A stretch of 64,000 nucleotides of DNA from Mucilaginibacter sp. Lineage in GTDB: Bacteria; Bacteroidota; Bacteroidia; Sphingobacteriales; Sphingobacteriaceae. Below are positions 8,007 through 16,431 of this stretch, one piece after another. The notes beneath the pieces were generated by a model that was given only the letters and a program-made list of their open reading frames with translations, was not told where the DNA came from and searched no databases. The stretch covers positions 19,070 through 83,069 of the forward strand of contig NZ_JAQBOC010000041.1 in assembly GCF_028288225.1 (NCBI RefSeq), written 5' to 3'. Numbering within the stretch: position 1 is the first letter of the stretch; every line of letters begins with the position of its first letter. The position numbers and the translations under genes are program-made.

Positions 8007-8885
8007 ATGAAAATCGCAGTTTACGGCAGGCAATTTAATGATTCGGTAGTAGTTCCTTATATCCAGCAGGTGTTTGACAATTTGGTGCAGCATGGCGTTG
8101 AAATTTATGTTCATCCGCAGCTTCATGACTTTGTGCAGGAAAATATAAAGACCGTACAATATACCATACTGGAAAGAACGGAACACATTAAAGGTATCGA
8201 CCTGTTTTTAACGCTTGGCGGCGACGGTACCCTGTTAGATATGGTTACCGTGATCTGCAACTCAGGCATACCTGTTATAGGAATAAACTTTGGCAGGCTT
8301 GGATTTTTGGCAAGTATTAATAAGAACGATATTGACGCCGCAATTTATGCAGTAGTAAACAAGCAATTTTCATTAGATAGCAGGGAACTGCTGCGGATTG
8401 ATTCGGAAAAGGAAATATTTGGGAAGAATAATTTTGCCCTTAACGATATTACCATTCATAAACGTGATGATGCGGCAATGATAACCACGCATGTTTTTTT
8501 AAACCAGGAGTTTTTAAATTCGTACTGGGGCGATGGGATCATCATATCTACCTCAACAGGGTCAACCGCTTACTCATTAAGCTGCGGCGGCCCTATAATC
8601 TTTCCTGAATCAAACAGTATTGTTTTAACGCCTAATGCCCCCCACAATTTAAACGTAAGGCCCATAGTGTTGCCTGACACAAGCATACTAGCTTTTGATG
8701 TGGAATACCGGAGCAACAATTACCTGGTATCGTGCGATTCGCGAACGGCAATAATTGATAAAACCATGCGTTTCCAAGTAAGTAAGGCCGGTTTCAAGCT
8801 AAACCTTATCCGTTTGAATAATGAAAGCTATTTATCAACGTTAAGAAACAAACTGTTATGGGGACTTGATGTACGCAATTACTAA
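8007..8885 (+). CDS. nadK: NAD kinase
   Basis: This enzyme phosphorylates NAD to NADP with ATP. The 292-aa protein has the signature GGDGT at residues 71-75, the NAD-kinase motif NFGRLGFLA near 92-100, and the diacylglycerol-kinase-like STGSTAYSLSCGGPI loop near 185. Length matches bacterial NadK. It is followed after 9 bp by the DUF6089 gene, a frequent arrangement in Bacteroidota ahead of the uppS-bamA block. Confidence 0.96.
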   Translation: MKIAVYGRQFNDSVVVPYIQQVFDNLVQHGVEIYVHPQLHDFVQENIKTVQYTILERTEHIKGIDLFLTLGGDGTLLDMVTVICNSGIPVIGINFGRLGFLASINKNDIDAAIYAVVNKQFSLDSRELLRIDSEKEIFGKNNFALNDITIHKRDDAAMITTHVFLNQEFLNSYWGDGIIISTSTGSTAYSLSCGGPIIFPESNSIVLTPNAPHNLNVRPIVLPDTSILAFDVEYRSNNYLVSCDSRTAIIDKTMRFQVSKAGFKLNLIRLNNESYLSTLRNKLLWGLDVRNY

Positions 8886-8894
8886 ATTTACCGG

Positions 8895-9683
8895 ATGCCA
8901 AAATTTGTACTATTTATAATTTTAGTTTTTATATCCTTTAATTTAAAGGCGCAAACCTGGGAATTTGGCGCATCGGCAGGCGGTGCAGGCTATATGGGGG
9001 ATCTGAACCCCAATAACCCGGTTAAAATTAGCGGTTATGCCATTGGCGGTTTTGTGAAGCGAAACTTTAACGGTTATTTATCAGCAAGGTTAAATGGCGT
9101 CATCAGCCGGGTAAGCGCTGCAGATAGCAATTCAGGCAATCAACAATTCAGAAACAGGAATTTAAGCTTCACAACTCCTATCCGGGAAGCAAGCATTATA
9201 GGCGAGTTTAATTTTATGAACTATATCCCCGATGCCGGTAAAAATAAATATACACCATATATTTTTCTGGGTGTTGCTGCAGCAAAATATTATCCCCGCG
9301 CAACATACCAGGGGCAGCTGTATGATTTAAGAAGTTTAAAAACCGAGGGCCAGCCTGCTGCATACTCTGCAACAACTATTTCCCTTTTATATGGTGCCGG
9401 TTTTAAGTATAACATTACAGGTAAATTCACCCTTGGAGCCGAATTAGGCTATCGTAACACTAATACCGATTACCTTGACGATGTAAGTGGCAACTATGCT
9501 GATAAAAGTAAGCAAAGCATACTTTCGGCCGCACTGGGCGACAGGTCTGGTGAAAAAACGGGCAGTCATTATATTGGCAGCGCAGGCACGCAAAGGGGCG
9601 ATATGCGGCCGCACGATACTTATTTCTTTTCTCAAATTACCATCTCCTATACTTTTGTAACGCAGAAGTGTTATTTTCAATAA
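8895..9683 (+). CDS. DUF6089-type outer-membrane protein
   Basis: This 262-aa protein starts with a signal peptide (FILVFISFNLKAQ). The motif TWEFGASAGGAGYMGDLNP after cleavage and the regularly spaced aromatic strands fit DUF6089 family barrels seen between nadK and uppS/bamA in Bacteroidota. Function is unknown. The neighbourhood suggests a link to outer-membrane biogenesis. Confidence 0.75.
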   Translation: MPKFVLFIILVFISFNLKAQTWEFGASAGGAGYMGDLNPNNPVKISGYAIGGFVKRNFNGYLSARLNGVISRVSAADSNSGNQQFRNRNLSFTTPIREASIIGEFNFMNYIPDAGKNKYTPYIFLGVAAAKYYPRATYQGQLYDLRSLKTEGQPAAYSATTISLLYGAGFKYNITGKFTLGAELGYRNTNTDYLDDVSGNYADKSKQSILSAALGDRSGEKTGSHYIGSAGTQRGDMRPHDTYFFSQITISYTFVTQKCYFQ

Positions 9684-9935
9684 GTCCGAAGCAGGATTCT
9701 TAGGATTTAAAACATTACCGGATGAGTTTTTGCAATGTATCTTAAGTTCGAAATGTGTTAATTTTTTCAGATCCGCATTTTAAACCGCCAGCCATCCTGG
9801 AAATCCTCACATCATATAAATCTTAGTTTAAATGCATCAATGTTGCAATGAAAACTAATCAGCGGCGTTATACGGTAAATCAGTTGCATCTGTTTGCTGC
9901 TGTTAACCAATTATTTAACCTTAATCTTTAACATC

Positions 9936-10453
9936 ATGGCTGAGCTAGCACAATCCTCCGGAAAATCAGGTGGCAAACGCGCCGTTAAAAGAATGCCTGT
10001 TCGTGTAGATCTGACTGCAATGGTTGATCTTGCATTTTTACTGATCACATTTTTTATGCTGACCACTTCGCTGCAAAGCCGCGTAAAATGGAAGTGTTTA
10101 TGCCTGCTGACGGCCCTCCCGGACCTGTATCTGAAAAAACAACTATGACCATTTGCCTCGGCACAAAAAACCAGGCAATGTATTATTTAGGCATGGCCGG
10201 TAAGCCTTTAACAACCCCTAAATTAACAGGCTATGGCGTAGGGATCCGCACTGCAATAGTAGAAATGAGCAAACAGGTGCTTGCCTCAACCGGTAAAAGT
10301 ATGATGGTGTTAATTAAACCGGCTGAACATTCGGTATACGAAAACCTGGTTGATGCGCTCGATGAAGTAAATATTACCAAAGTACCATCATACGCCATTG
10401 CCGTTATCTCGGCAAAAGATATTGATATGCTGAAGGAAAAGGGGATCTATTAA
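9936..10453 (+). pseudogene. exbD: ExbD/TolR biopolymer transporter, single-base frameshift
   Basis: The first frame reads MAELAQSSGK then the ExbD signature VDLTAMVDLAFLLITFFMLTTSL, with one transmembrane helix and the proton-path Asp. It derails after 10073 and stops at 10148. The downstream frame continues with KPRKMEVFMPADGP and the periplasmic ExbD domain (VLIKPAEHSVYENLVDALDE) to 10453. Restoring one base near 10073-10075 gives a complete 172-aa ExbD with the conserved LxKPxxM join. ExbD energises TonB-dependent transport. No exbB or tonB is adjacent. It is either a recent pseudogene or a sequence error. Confidence 0.85.
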
Positions 10454-10600
10454 TTGGTTGAGTAAGTTGATTGAGTTAGATTAGGTTGATTGAGTTAGAA
10501 TAATTGCCAACTCATTCAATCATCGGCTCAATCAATTTTTCATGGTTTTCTGCCTAAAAAACCACTCCCTTAATCAACCACTCACCCAATCAACTTCCTC
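10454..10600. repeat. Word palindrome (TTGATTGAGTTGATTAG family)
   Basis: The element begins directly after the exbD stop. Tandem words (GTTGATTGAGTTAGATTAGG) at 10454-10498 are answered by inverted CAATCAATT and CCCAATCAACTT words at 10506-10597. Together with the uppS promoter region it fills the 354-bp gap; no gene is seen. Confidence 0.75.
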
Positions 10601-10647
10601 AAAAATTCTTTTCCTTCTTCATAATAAAAAAACTACAATTAAGTTTT

Positions 10648-10655
10648 TACCTTTG
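10648..10655 (+). promoter_or_regulatory. -7 box, distal uppS promoter candidate
   Basis: TACCTTTG fits TAnnTTTG, 152 nt before the uppS ATG. Confidence 0.4.
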
Positions 10656-10735
10656 TCCCCTGAAAAAAACAGCACAAGTTGTTGAAAATGGGGCCAAAAC
10701 CCGGTTAATTTTTATAATTTATTAGCCGTGGGGTT

Positions 10736-10743
10736 TATATTTG
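10736..10743 (+). promoter_or_regulatory. -7 box, proximal uppS promoter candidate
   Basis: TATATTTG fits TAnnTTTG and leaves a 64-nt leader before uppS. This is the likelier promoter of the uppS-bamA-ompH block. Confidence 0.5.
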
Positions 10744-10807
10744 TAAGTCATTTTTTTTAATAAATGATGCTTTATAAGGCAGGTTAGGGCTTTTAATAAA
10801 CGGTATA

Positions 10808-11548
10808 ATGGGATATAAGGATCAGATTGATTTGTTAAAATTGCCTCAGCACATAGCTATCATTATGGACGGCAATGGCCGTTGGGCAAAAGAAAAAGGC
10901 AAATTAAGAATATTCGGCCATCATAACGGGGTGCTTTCAGTTAGGGATGTGGTTGAGGGCGCTACACTGCTTAATTTAAAATATCTTACACTTTATACTT
11001 TCTCATCAGAAAACTGGAACCGGCCGAAGCTTGAAGTTATGGCCATTATGGAGCTGATGGTAAGTACCATTCATAAAGAAATAAGAAACTTTATGGAAAA
11101 AAACGTGCGTTTAACGGCAATTGGCGATTTAGAAATGCTGCCTGATAAGGCCCGTAGGGAACTGAATAATGCAATTGAGCAAACCAGTGCCAACACTGGC
11201 CTTGTGCTCACGCTTGCATTAAGCTACAGCTCGCGCCGTGAAATTGTGCGCGCCGCCAAAAATATTGCTATTAAAGTGCAGAGCGGCGAGTTAAACATTG
11301 AGGATATTGATGAGGAGACTTTTGAAAACAACTTATATACCAATGGCATGCCCAACCCCGAATTACTGATCAGAACCAGCGGCGAACATCGCATAAGTAA
11401 CTACCTGTTGTGGCAAATTGCGTATGCCGAATTGTACTTCACAGCAAAGTTATGGCCTGATTTCCGCAAGGAAGATCTTTATGAAGCTATACTTGATTAT
11501 CAAAAACGTGAACGCCGTTTTGGGATGACAAGCGAGCAGGTCAACTAA
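10808..11548 (+). CDS. uppS: Isoprenyl transferase (undecaprenyl diphosphate synthase)
   Basis: This cis-prenyltransferase condenses isopentenyl diphosphate onto farnesyl diphosphate to make the C55 carrier for peptidoglycan and polysaccharides. In 246 aa it shows MDGNGRWA at residues 20-27 with the catalytic Asp21, then FGHHNG, TLYTFSSENWNRP, and the C-terminal RTSGEHRISNYLLWQ...ELYFT. All are conserved UppS regions. It leads an envelope block followed by bamA and two ompH genes. Confidence 0.96.
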   Translation: MGYKDQIDLLKLPQHIAIIMDGNGRWAKEKGKLRIFGHHNGVLSVRDVVEGATLLNLKYLTLYTFSSENWNRPKLEVMAIMELMVSTIHKEIRNFMEKNVRLTAIGDLEMLPDKARRELNNAIEQTSANTGLVLTLALSYSSRREIVRAAKNIAIKVQSGELNIEDIDEETFENNLYTNGMPNPELLIRTSGEHRISNYLLWQIAYAELYFTAKLWPDFRKEDLYEAILDYQKRERRFGMTSEQVN

Positions 11549-11611
11549 ATTTTTACTTTTAACACTTTTTAACAACTGTATAAATTATTTTTAGCCCACT
11601 AAAATATTCGA

Positions 11612-14170
11612 ATGAATAAATACTTTTTTGCCCTTCTTTTCACTGTGATAAGTACTGCTGCCCTGGCCCAGATCCCGGGGGCTCAGCCTAAATATGCGCT
11701 TCCAAAATCAACATTGCCTGCTGATAGTTTAAGTTATCTTGAACCGAAGGATTTTATTATCGGGGGTATTACCATCACCGGTACAAAATCACTTGATAAA
11801 GATGTATTGCTAACCATATCAAAATTAAATAAGGGCGACCATATTAATTTGCCGGGCGAAGCGAATGCCAACGTAATTAAAAACATGTATTCGCAGGGCT
11901 TGTTTGAGGATGTACAGTTAAATATCACAAAAATAGTTCAGGATACCATTTACCTTGAAATTGCTGTTACCGAGCTTCCGCGTTTATCGCGCCTGCATTT
12001 AACCGGCATCCGCAAGGGCGAGATTGATGACGTTCAGAAAAAACTGTCAGACAAAGCGTATAAAATTGTTAACGCAAACCTTATTAGCACAAGCACGGCT
12101 ATCATTAAAAAACACTTTAATGAAAAAGGCTTTTTAAATACCACGGTAACTACCAAACAGCGTAAAGATCCGGGAGATGCAAATAGCGTGATACTTGATG
12201 TTGCAATTAATAAGCATAAAAAGGTAATGATATCTGACGTTACCTTTGAAGGTAATAAGGACTTTTCGCAGAAAAAATTAAGAAAATACCTGAGCAAAAC
12301 CCGTAAAAGAAAGTTCTACAATATTTTTGGGTCGCGCAAATTCAAGCAGGATAAATATGATGAGGATAAGCTGAACCTGGTAACAAAAATGCAGGGCAGG
12401 GGATACAGGGATGCTGAAATTGTAAGCGATTCGGTTTTTAAAACCGGCCCCAATACAGTAGGCGTTAAAATAAAAGTGTTTGAAGGCCACAAGTATTACT
12501 TTGGTAACATCAAATGGTCTGGTAATGCAAAATACCCGGCAGACGTGTTGAACAGGATCCTAAAAATAAGGAAGGGTGACATATTCAGCGAGGAAGAGTT
12601 AAATAAAAGGTTAACCGGTCCTACGCCTGCAAATGATGACATCTCGTCGTTTTATTTGAATGATGGTTACCTTACCTACAACGCCGACCCGGTACAAACA
12701 AAAATATATAATGATACGGTAGATATGGACCTGCGCGTTTATGAAGGGCCACAGTACACCATAAACAGGGTTATATTAAAAGGTAACGATGTAACCAATG
12801 ATAAAGTGGTTATGCGTGAGATAAAAACAAAGCCCGGACAGAAATTTAACAAAGAGCTGTTAATACGGAGCACACGCGAAATTGGACAATTAGGTAACTT
12901 TGACGAGCAGAAAACCGAACCTAAGCCAACCAACATAAACCCGCAGGATGGTACAGTTGATATTGTATATAACGTGGTTGAAAAACCATCAGATCAGATT
13001 GAGCTGTCGGGTGGTTTTGGTGGCGGCCAGTTAGTAGGTACGCTTGGACTTACCTTTAATAATTTTTCGCTACGTAACCTGTTTAACCTTAAGGCTTATA
13101 AACCATTGCCAAAAGGCGACGGGCAGAAGCTGAGCTTAAGAGGCCAATCAAGCGGACGTACTTATCAAAACTTTTCGTTTACTTTTTCTGAGCCATGGCT
13201 TGGAGGTAAAAAACCAATCTATTTTGCATTATCGGCTTATACCCAGTTAAGTTCAACAGGCCAGTATTATGCAAAAACAAACCCGCTGTATAATAATCTG
13301 CGTATAAATGGTATAGGTGTTACCCTTGGTAAACGTTTAAACTGGCCTGATAACTATTTCCAGTTAAACTACTCGTTAAACTTTGACCACTATAATTTGG
13401 ATAACTACACCGGTTATTTATTTTCAAACGGTACGTCGTTTAATATTAAACTAACCCAGGAGCTAAGCCGTAACTCGGTTGATATGCCAATTTATCCAAC
13501 ATCAGGATCAAACATTAAATTTACAGTACAGGCTACGCCGCCATATTCATTATTTAATAACATCAATTATAAAATAGCCACTCCTGAGCAGCGGTACCAT
13601 TTCGTTGAGTATTATAAATTTAAATATGATGCCCAATGGTTTACCAAGCTAACAGGCAAGCTGGTATTGATGTCGCAGGTGAGGTTTGGATTTTTGGGTC
13701 AGTACAATACAGAAGTTGGCCCGTCGCCTTTCGAAAGGTTTAAATTGGGTGGCGATGGAATGCAGAGCTACCAGTTTTTACAAGGTAGTGAGATCATTGG
13801 TTTAAGGGGATATCAAAACTTCTCAATAATACCCGAAGGCACAAATTACACTGCTGATACCAATCCGGGGAGTGCAATATATAATAAATACACCATGGAG
13901 CTTCGCCATCCTGTTATACAGGGACAATCGGCAACTATATTTTTGTTAGCTTTTGCTGAAGGTGGAAATGTTTGGAATTCTTTTAATAAATTTGACCCTT
14001 TCAACGTAAAACGTTCAGTAGGAGTTGGAGCCAGGATATTTTTACCTATTTTTGGGTTGCTTGGTTTGGATTATGGATATGGATTTGATAAAATACCGGG
14101 TATTCCGGGAGCTAACGGAGGCCAGTTCCATTTCTCAATTTCTCAGAGCTTAAACGGCGGATTTAATTAA
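11612..14170 (+). CDS. bamA: Outer-membrane protein assembly factor BamA
   Basis: This 852-aa protein has a signal peptide (ALLFTVISTAALAQ), about five POTRA-like repeats through residue 450 (for example GITITGTKSLDKDVLL and KVMISDVTFEGNKDF), then a 16-strand Omp85 barrel. The barrel holds LRGYQNFSIIPEG, the loop-6 region that packs inside the barrel. It inserts beta-barrel proteins into the outer membrane. The length is typical for Bacteroidota. The two following OmpH/Skp genes encode periplasmic chaperones for the same clients. Confidence 0.96.
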   Translation: MNKYFFALLFTVISTAALAQIPGAQPKYALPKSTLPADSLSYLEPKDFIIGGITITGTKSLDKDVLLTISKLNKGDHINLPGEANANVIKNMYSQGLFEDVQLNITKIVQDTIYLEIAVTELPRLSRLHLTGIRKGEIDDVQKKLSDKAYKIVNANLISTSTAIIKKHFNEKGFLNTTVTTKQRKDPGDANSVILDVAINKHKKVMISDVTFEGNKDFSQKKLRKYLSKTRKRKFYNIFGSRKFKQDKYDEDKLNLVTKMQGRGYRDAEIVSDSVFKTGPNTVGVKIKVFEGHKYYFGNIKWSGNAKYPADVLNRILKIRKGDIFSEEELNKRLTGPTPANDDISSFYLNDGYLTYNADPVQTKIYNDTVDMDLRVYEGPQYTINRVILKGNDVTNDKVVMREIKTKPGQKFNKELLIRSTREIGQLGNFDEQKTEPKPTNINPQDGTVDIVYNVVEKPSDQIELSGGFGGGQLVGTLGLTFNNFSLRNLFNLKAYKPLPKGDGQKLSLRGQSSGRTYQNFSFTFSEPWLGGKKPIYFALSAYTQLSSTGQYYAKTNPLYNNLRINGIGVTLGKRLNWPDNYFQLNYSLNFDHYNLDNYTGYLFSNGTSFNIKLTQELSRNSVDMPIYPTSGSNIKFTVQATPPYSLFNNINYKIATPEQRYHFVEYYKFKYDAQWFTKLTGKLVLMSQVRFGFLGQYNTEVGPSPFERFKLGGDGMQSYQFLQGSEIIGLRGYQNFSIIPEGTNYTADTNPGSAIYNKYTMELRHPVIQGQSATIFLLAFAEGGNVWNSFNKFDPFNVKRSVGVGARIFLPIFGLLGLDYGYGFDKIPGIPGANGGQFHFSISQSLNGGFN

Positions 14171-14187
14171 TTTGCAATGTAATTGTA

Positions 14188-14718
14188 ATGAAGAAGACAA
14201 TTTTAATACTGTTTTTTACGTTCATAACGCTCACCGGTGTGTTCGCACAGCGGTTTGCTTATGTAGACTCGGAGTATATATTAAAACATATGCCTGAATA
14301 TGCATCGGCACAAAAACAGATAGAAGCGCTTTCTGTACAATGGCAAAAGGATGTTGATGTACGTTTTCAGGAAATTGACCGTTTATACAAGGCGTACCAG
14401 GCCGACCAGGTGTTGATGACTGCGGATATGAAAAAACGGCGCGAGGCGGAAATTGCAGATAAAGAAAAAACAGCAAAAGACTTTCAGCGTCAGAAATTTG
14501 GACCAGAAGGTGAGCTTGCTCAAAAAAGTAATTCAATAATAAAACCTATCCAGGATAAAATGGCTAAAGCTATACAGGCAGTTGCCGAAAATGATAATCT
14601 TGATATGATATTTGACAAAAACAGTGAAGTAATTATGTTATATGCCAGCCCGCGTTATGATAAAAGCGCAGATGTTTTAACAAAACTTGGATTAAAGGCC
14701 GGATCTCCCGCAAAATAA
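14188..14718 (+). CDS. OmpH/Skp-family periplasmic chaperone, copy 1
   Basis: This 176-aa protein has a signal peptide (LFFTFITLTGVFAQ) followed by the OmpH opening FAYVDSEYILKHMPEY and a long charged coiled-coil (residues 45-120). Skp trimers hold unfolded outer-membrane proteins on the way to BamA. It lies 17 bp after bamA and is followed by a second, diverged ompH, so the pair looks like an old tandem duplication. Confidence 0.92.
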   Translation: MKKTILILFFTFITLTGVFAQRFAYVDSEYILKHMPEYASAQKQIEALSVQWQKDVDVRFQEIDRLYKAYQADQVLMTADMKKRREAEIADKEKTAKDFQRQKFGPEGELAQKSNSIIKPIQDKMAKAIQAVAENDNLDMIFDKNSEVIMLYASPRYDKSADVLTKLGLKAGSPAK

Positions 14719-14765
14719 ATTTTCAATATATTAATCCCATTACATTTAAACACAGAACAAAAAAA

Positions 14766-15278
14766 ATGAAAAAACTACTTAAAGTTGCTTTAGTGGCGGT
14801 ATGCTTTTTAACGGTAGGCAACTTTGCCAAAGCACAAACAAAAATTGGTTATGTTAATACTCAGCTTATACTTAGCTTAATGCCTGAAGTTAAAACGGTA
14901 AAATCACAGTTAGATATTTATCAAAAGCAGTTTATTGATGAGCTAACTTCGATGAATAATGAACTCCAAACCAAAGGAAAGCAATTCCAGGCAGGACAAG
15001 CTACTATGACAGATGCTGTTCGTTCTTCTAAACAAGGTGAATTGCAGGATATTCAAAAACGGATCCAGGATTATCAAAACGATGCACAACAGAAATATGA
15101 GGCTAAATCTAACGAGCTTATAAAACCTTTGTCAGACAAGATCCATACAGCAGTTGAAGCTGTAGCTAAAGAAAAAGGCTATACATACGTATTGGATTCA
15201 GGACAAACTGCACTTGTTGTGGCTCCTGAGGCAGATAACCTTGAAGCTGCTGTTAAAGTTAAATTAGGGATCAAATAA
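14766..15278 (+). CDS. OmpH/Skp-family periplasmic chaperone, copy 2
   Basis: This 170-aa paralogue of the preceding gene has signal peptide VAVCFLTVGNFAKAQ, then KIGYVNTQLILSLMPEV and a Gln/Lys-rich coiled-coil. The two proteins align over their length but are well diverged. A strong terminator follows, marking the end of the uppS-bamA-ompH transcript. Confidence 0.93.
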   Translation: MKKLLKVALVAVCFLTVGNFAKAQTKIGYVNTQLILSLMPEVKTVKSQLDIYQKQFIDELTSMNNELQTKGKQFQAGQATMTDAVRSSKQGELQDIQKRIQDYQNDAQQKYEAKSNELIKPLSDKIHTAVEAVAKEKGYTYVLDSGQTALVVAPEADNLEAAVKVKLGIK

Positions 15279-15301
15279 TAAGCAATTAGTAAACATTTAC
15301 A

Positions 15302-15335
15302 AAGCGCCTCCAATTTATGGGGCGCTTTTTTTATT
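15302..15335 (+). terminator. Intrinsic terminator after ompH copy 2
   Basis: AGCGCC at 15303-15308 pairs with GGCGCT at 15321-15326 over a 12-nt loop and runs into a T tract. The same T tract forms part of the murI -7 box. Confidence 0.85.
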
Positions 15336-15339
15336 TTTG
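15332..15339 (+). promoter_or_regulatory. -7 box of murI, immediately before the start codon
   Basis: TATTTTTG fits TAnnTTTG and ends 5 nt before the murI ATG at 15345, so transcription should begin at about the start codon. It overlaps the T run of the preceding terminator. Confidence 0.55.
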
Positions 15340-15344
15340 TGCAG

Positions 15345-16178
15345 ATGGTAAATAATAAACCAATAGGGATCTTTGACTCAGGCTATGGCGGACTTACCGT
15401 TTTCCGCTCAATTTTTAAAGCGCTGCCTGAATATGATTATATTTATATAGGCGATACGGCCCGTGCACCGTATGGTAACCGTTCATTTCAAACCATTCAC
15501 CAGTATACCTGGGAATGCGTGCAATGGTTGTTTAAACAGGGCTGTCCGCTTGTTATATTGGCTTGTAATACAGCTTCGGCCAAGGCGCTGCGTAACATAC
15601 AGCAAATCGACCTGAAAAATGAGGATCCCTCAAAGCGTGTATTAGGCGTTATAAGGCCGACTGCCGAAGTGATAGGTGATTACTCTCAAACAAAAGAAAT
15701 AGGCGTGCTGGGCACAAAAGGAACGGTACAGTCTGGATCGTACCGGATAGAGATAGGTAATTTTTTTCCGGATGTAAAAGTACACCAGCAGGCTTGTCCG
15801 CTTTGGGTGCCGTTAATTGAAAATGGCGAGTATGATAAGCCCGGTGCTGACTATTTTGTAAAACAATACCTTGATCAAATTTTGGAGCAATCAGCAAGTA
15901 TTGATACCCTTTTGCTGGCCTGCACCCATTATCCATTAATTGAGCAAAAAATAAAAGAATACTTGCCTGGTAACATACAAGTAGTATCACAGGGAGATAT
16001 TGTTGCTCATAGCCTGGTAGATTACCTGCAACGTCATCCGGAAATGGAAAGAAGTATCAGCAGAAATAAAACACAACGTTTTTTTACCACTACAGATGAT
16101 ACGGAAGACTTTGATCATTATGCTGAACTGTTTTTTTCGGCACCGGTAAAGTCGGGGTATGCGGAGATAAAGTGTTAG
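15345..16178 (+). CDS. murI: Glutamate racemase
   Basis: Glutamate racemase makes D-glutamate for peptidoglycan. The two catalytic cysteines are visible in LVILACNTASAKAL and LLACTHYPLIEQ, and the N-terminal IGIFDSGYGGLTVF is the usual opening. ATG 15345 (277 aa) is preferred over GTG 15339, which lies inside the promoter box. It is transcribed after the ompH terminator, probably as a leaderless mRNA. A word repeat begins directly after the stop. Confidence 0.95.
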   Translation: MVNNKPIGIFDSGYGGLTVFRSIFKALPEYDYIYIGDTARAPYGNRSFQTIHQYTWECVQWLFKQGCPLVILACNTASAKALRNIQQIDLKNEDPSKRVLGVIRPTAEVIGDYSQTKEIGVLGTKGTVQSGSYRIEIGNFFPDVKVHQQACPLWVPLIENGEYDKPGADYFVKQYLDQILEQSASIDTLLLACTHYPLIEQKIKEYLPGNIQVVSQGDIVAHSLVDYLQRHPEMERSISRNKTQRFFTTTDDTEDFDHYAELFFSAPVKSGYAEIKC

Positions 16179-16210
16179 TGGATTGAGTTGATTAGGTTAG
16201 ATTGATTTGG
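16179..16210. repeat. Word repeat (GATTGAGTTGATTAGG family) after murI
   Basis: The words GGATTGAGTTGATTAGGTT begin directly after the murI stop. The inverted partner words (ATCAACTTAATCAACTA) lie far away at 17780-17847, beyond two genes, so this copy looks split. Confidence 0.55.
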
Positions 16211-16232
16211 TTAAAAGCGAGGTCTTTAAGCA

Positions 16233-16391
16233 ATGAGTAGCAAAAAAATAAAAGAGTTTGACACAGTCAAAACATTCAGAGAGATTAAAGATAATATTTC
16301 AAAAGATATTGAAGGTATGACTTTTGAGCAATTGCAGGCATATTTAAATAAAACAAGATTACACCCCCGTAACCGGTTGATTCCAAAATGA
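16233..16391 (+). CDS. Small protein, antitoxin-like, function unknown
   Basis: This 52-aa ORF starts at ATG 16233 (MSSKKIKEFDTVKTF...) and ends in LHPRNRLIPK. It is charged, helical in character, and has the pattern KEFDTVKxFREIKDxI...GMTFEQLQAYL, which resembles short antitoxin-type proteins of Bacteroidota. No toxin gene follows; the next gene is on the other strand. It may be an orphan antitoxin or a remnant. The family resemblance is from memory. Confidence 0.5.
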   Translation: MSSKKIKEFDTVKTFREIKDNISKDIEGMTFEQLQAYLNKTRLHPRNRLIPK

Positions 16392-16431
16392 ATTGTAATC
16401 AACTTTGTTTTTTGGCATACTGTTTTATCCT

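Noticed and set aside
9894..9935. Longer exbD start at 9894
   Set aside because: MAELAQSSGK at 9936 matches the usual ExbD N-terminus. The extra residues (MLLLTNYLTLIFNI) have no support.
10073..10090. Programmed -1 frameshift in exbD
   Set aside because: A slippery A-AAA at 10085-10088 could join the frames, but the conserved KP of the family lies upstream and is only restored by a base change near 10073. A deletion or error is simpler.
15339..15344. GTG start for murI
   Set aside because: It overlaps the -7 promoter box; ATG 15345 gives the usual N-terminus.
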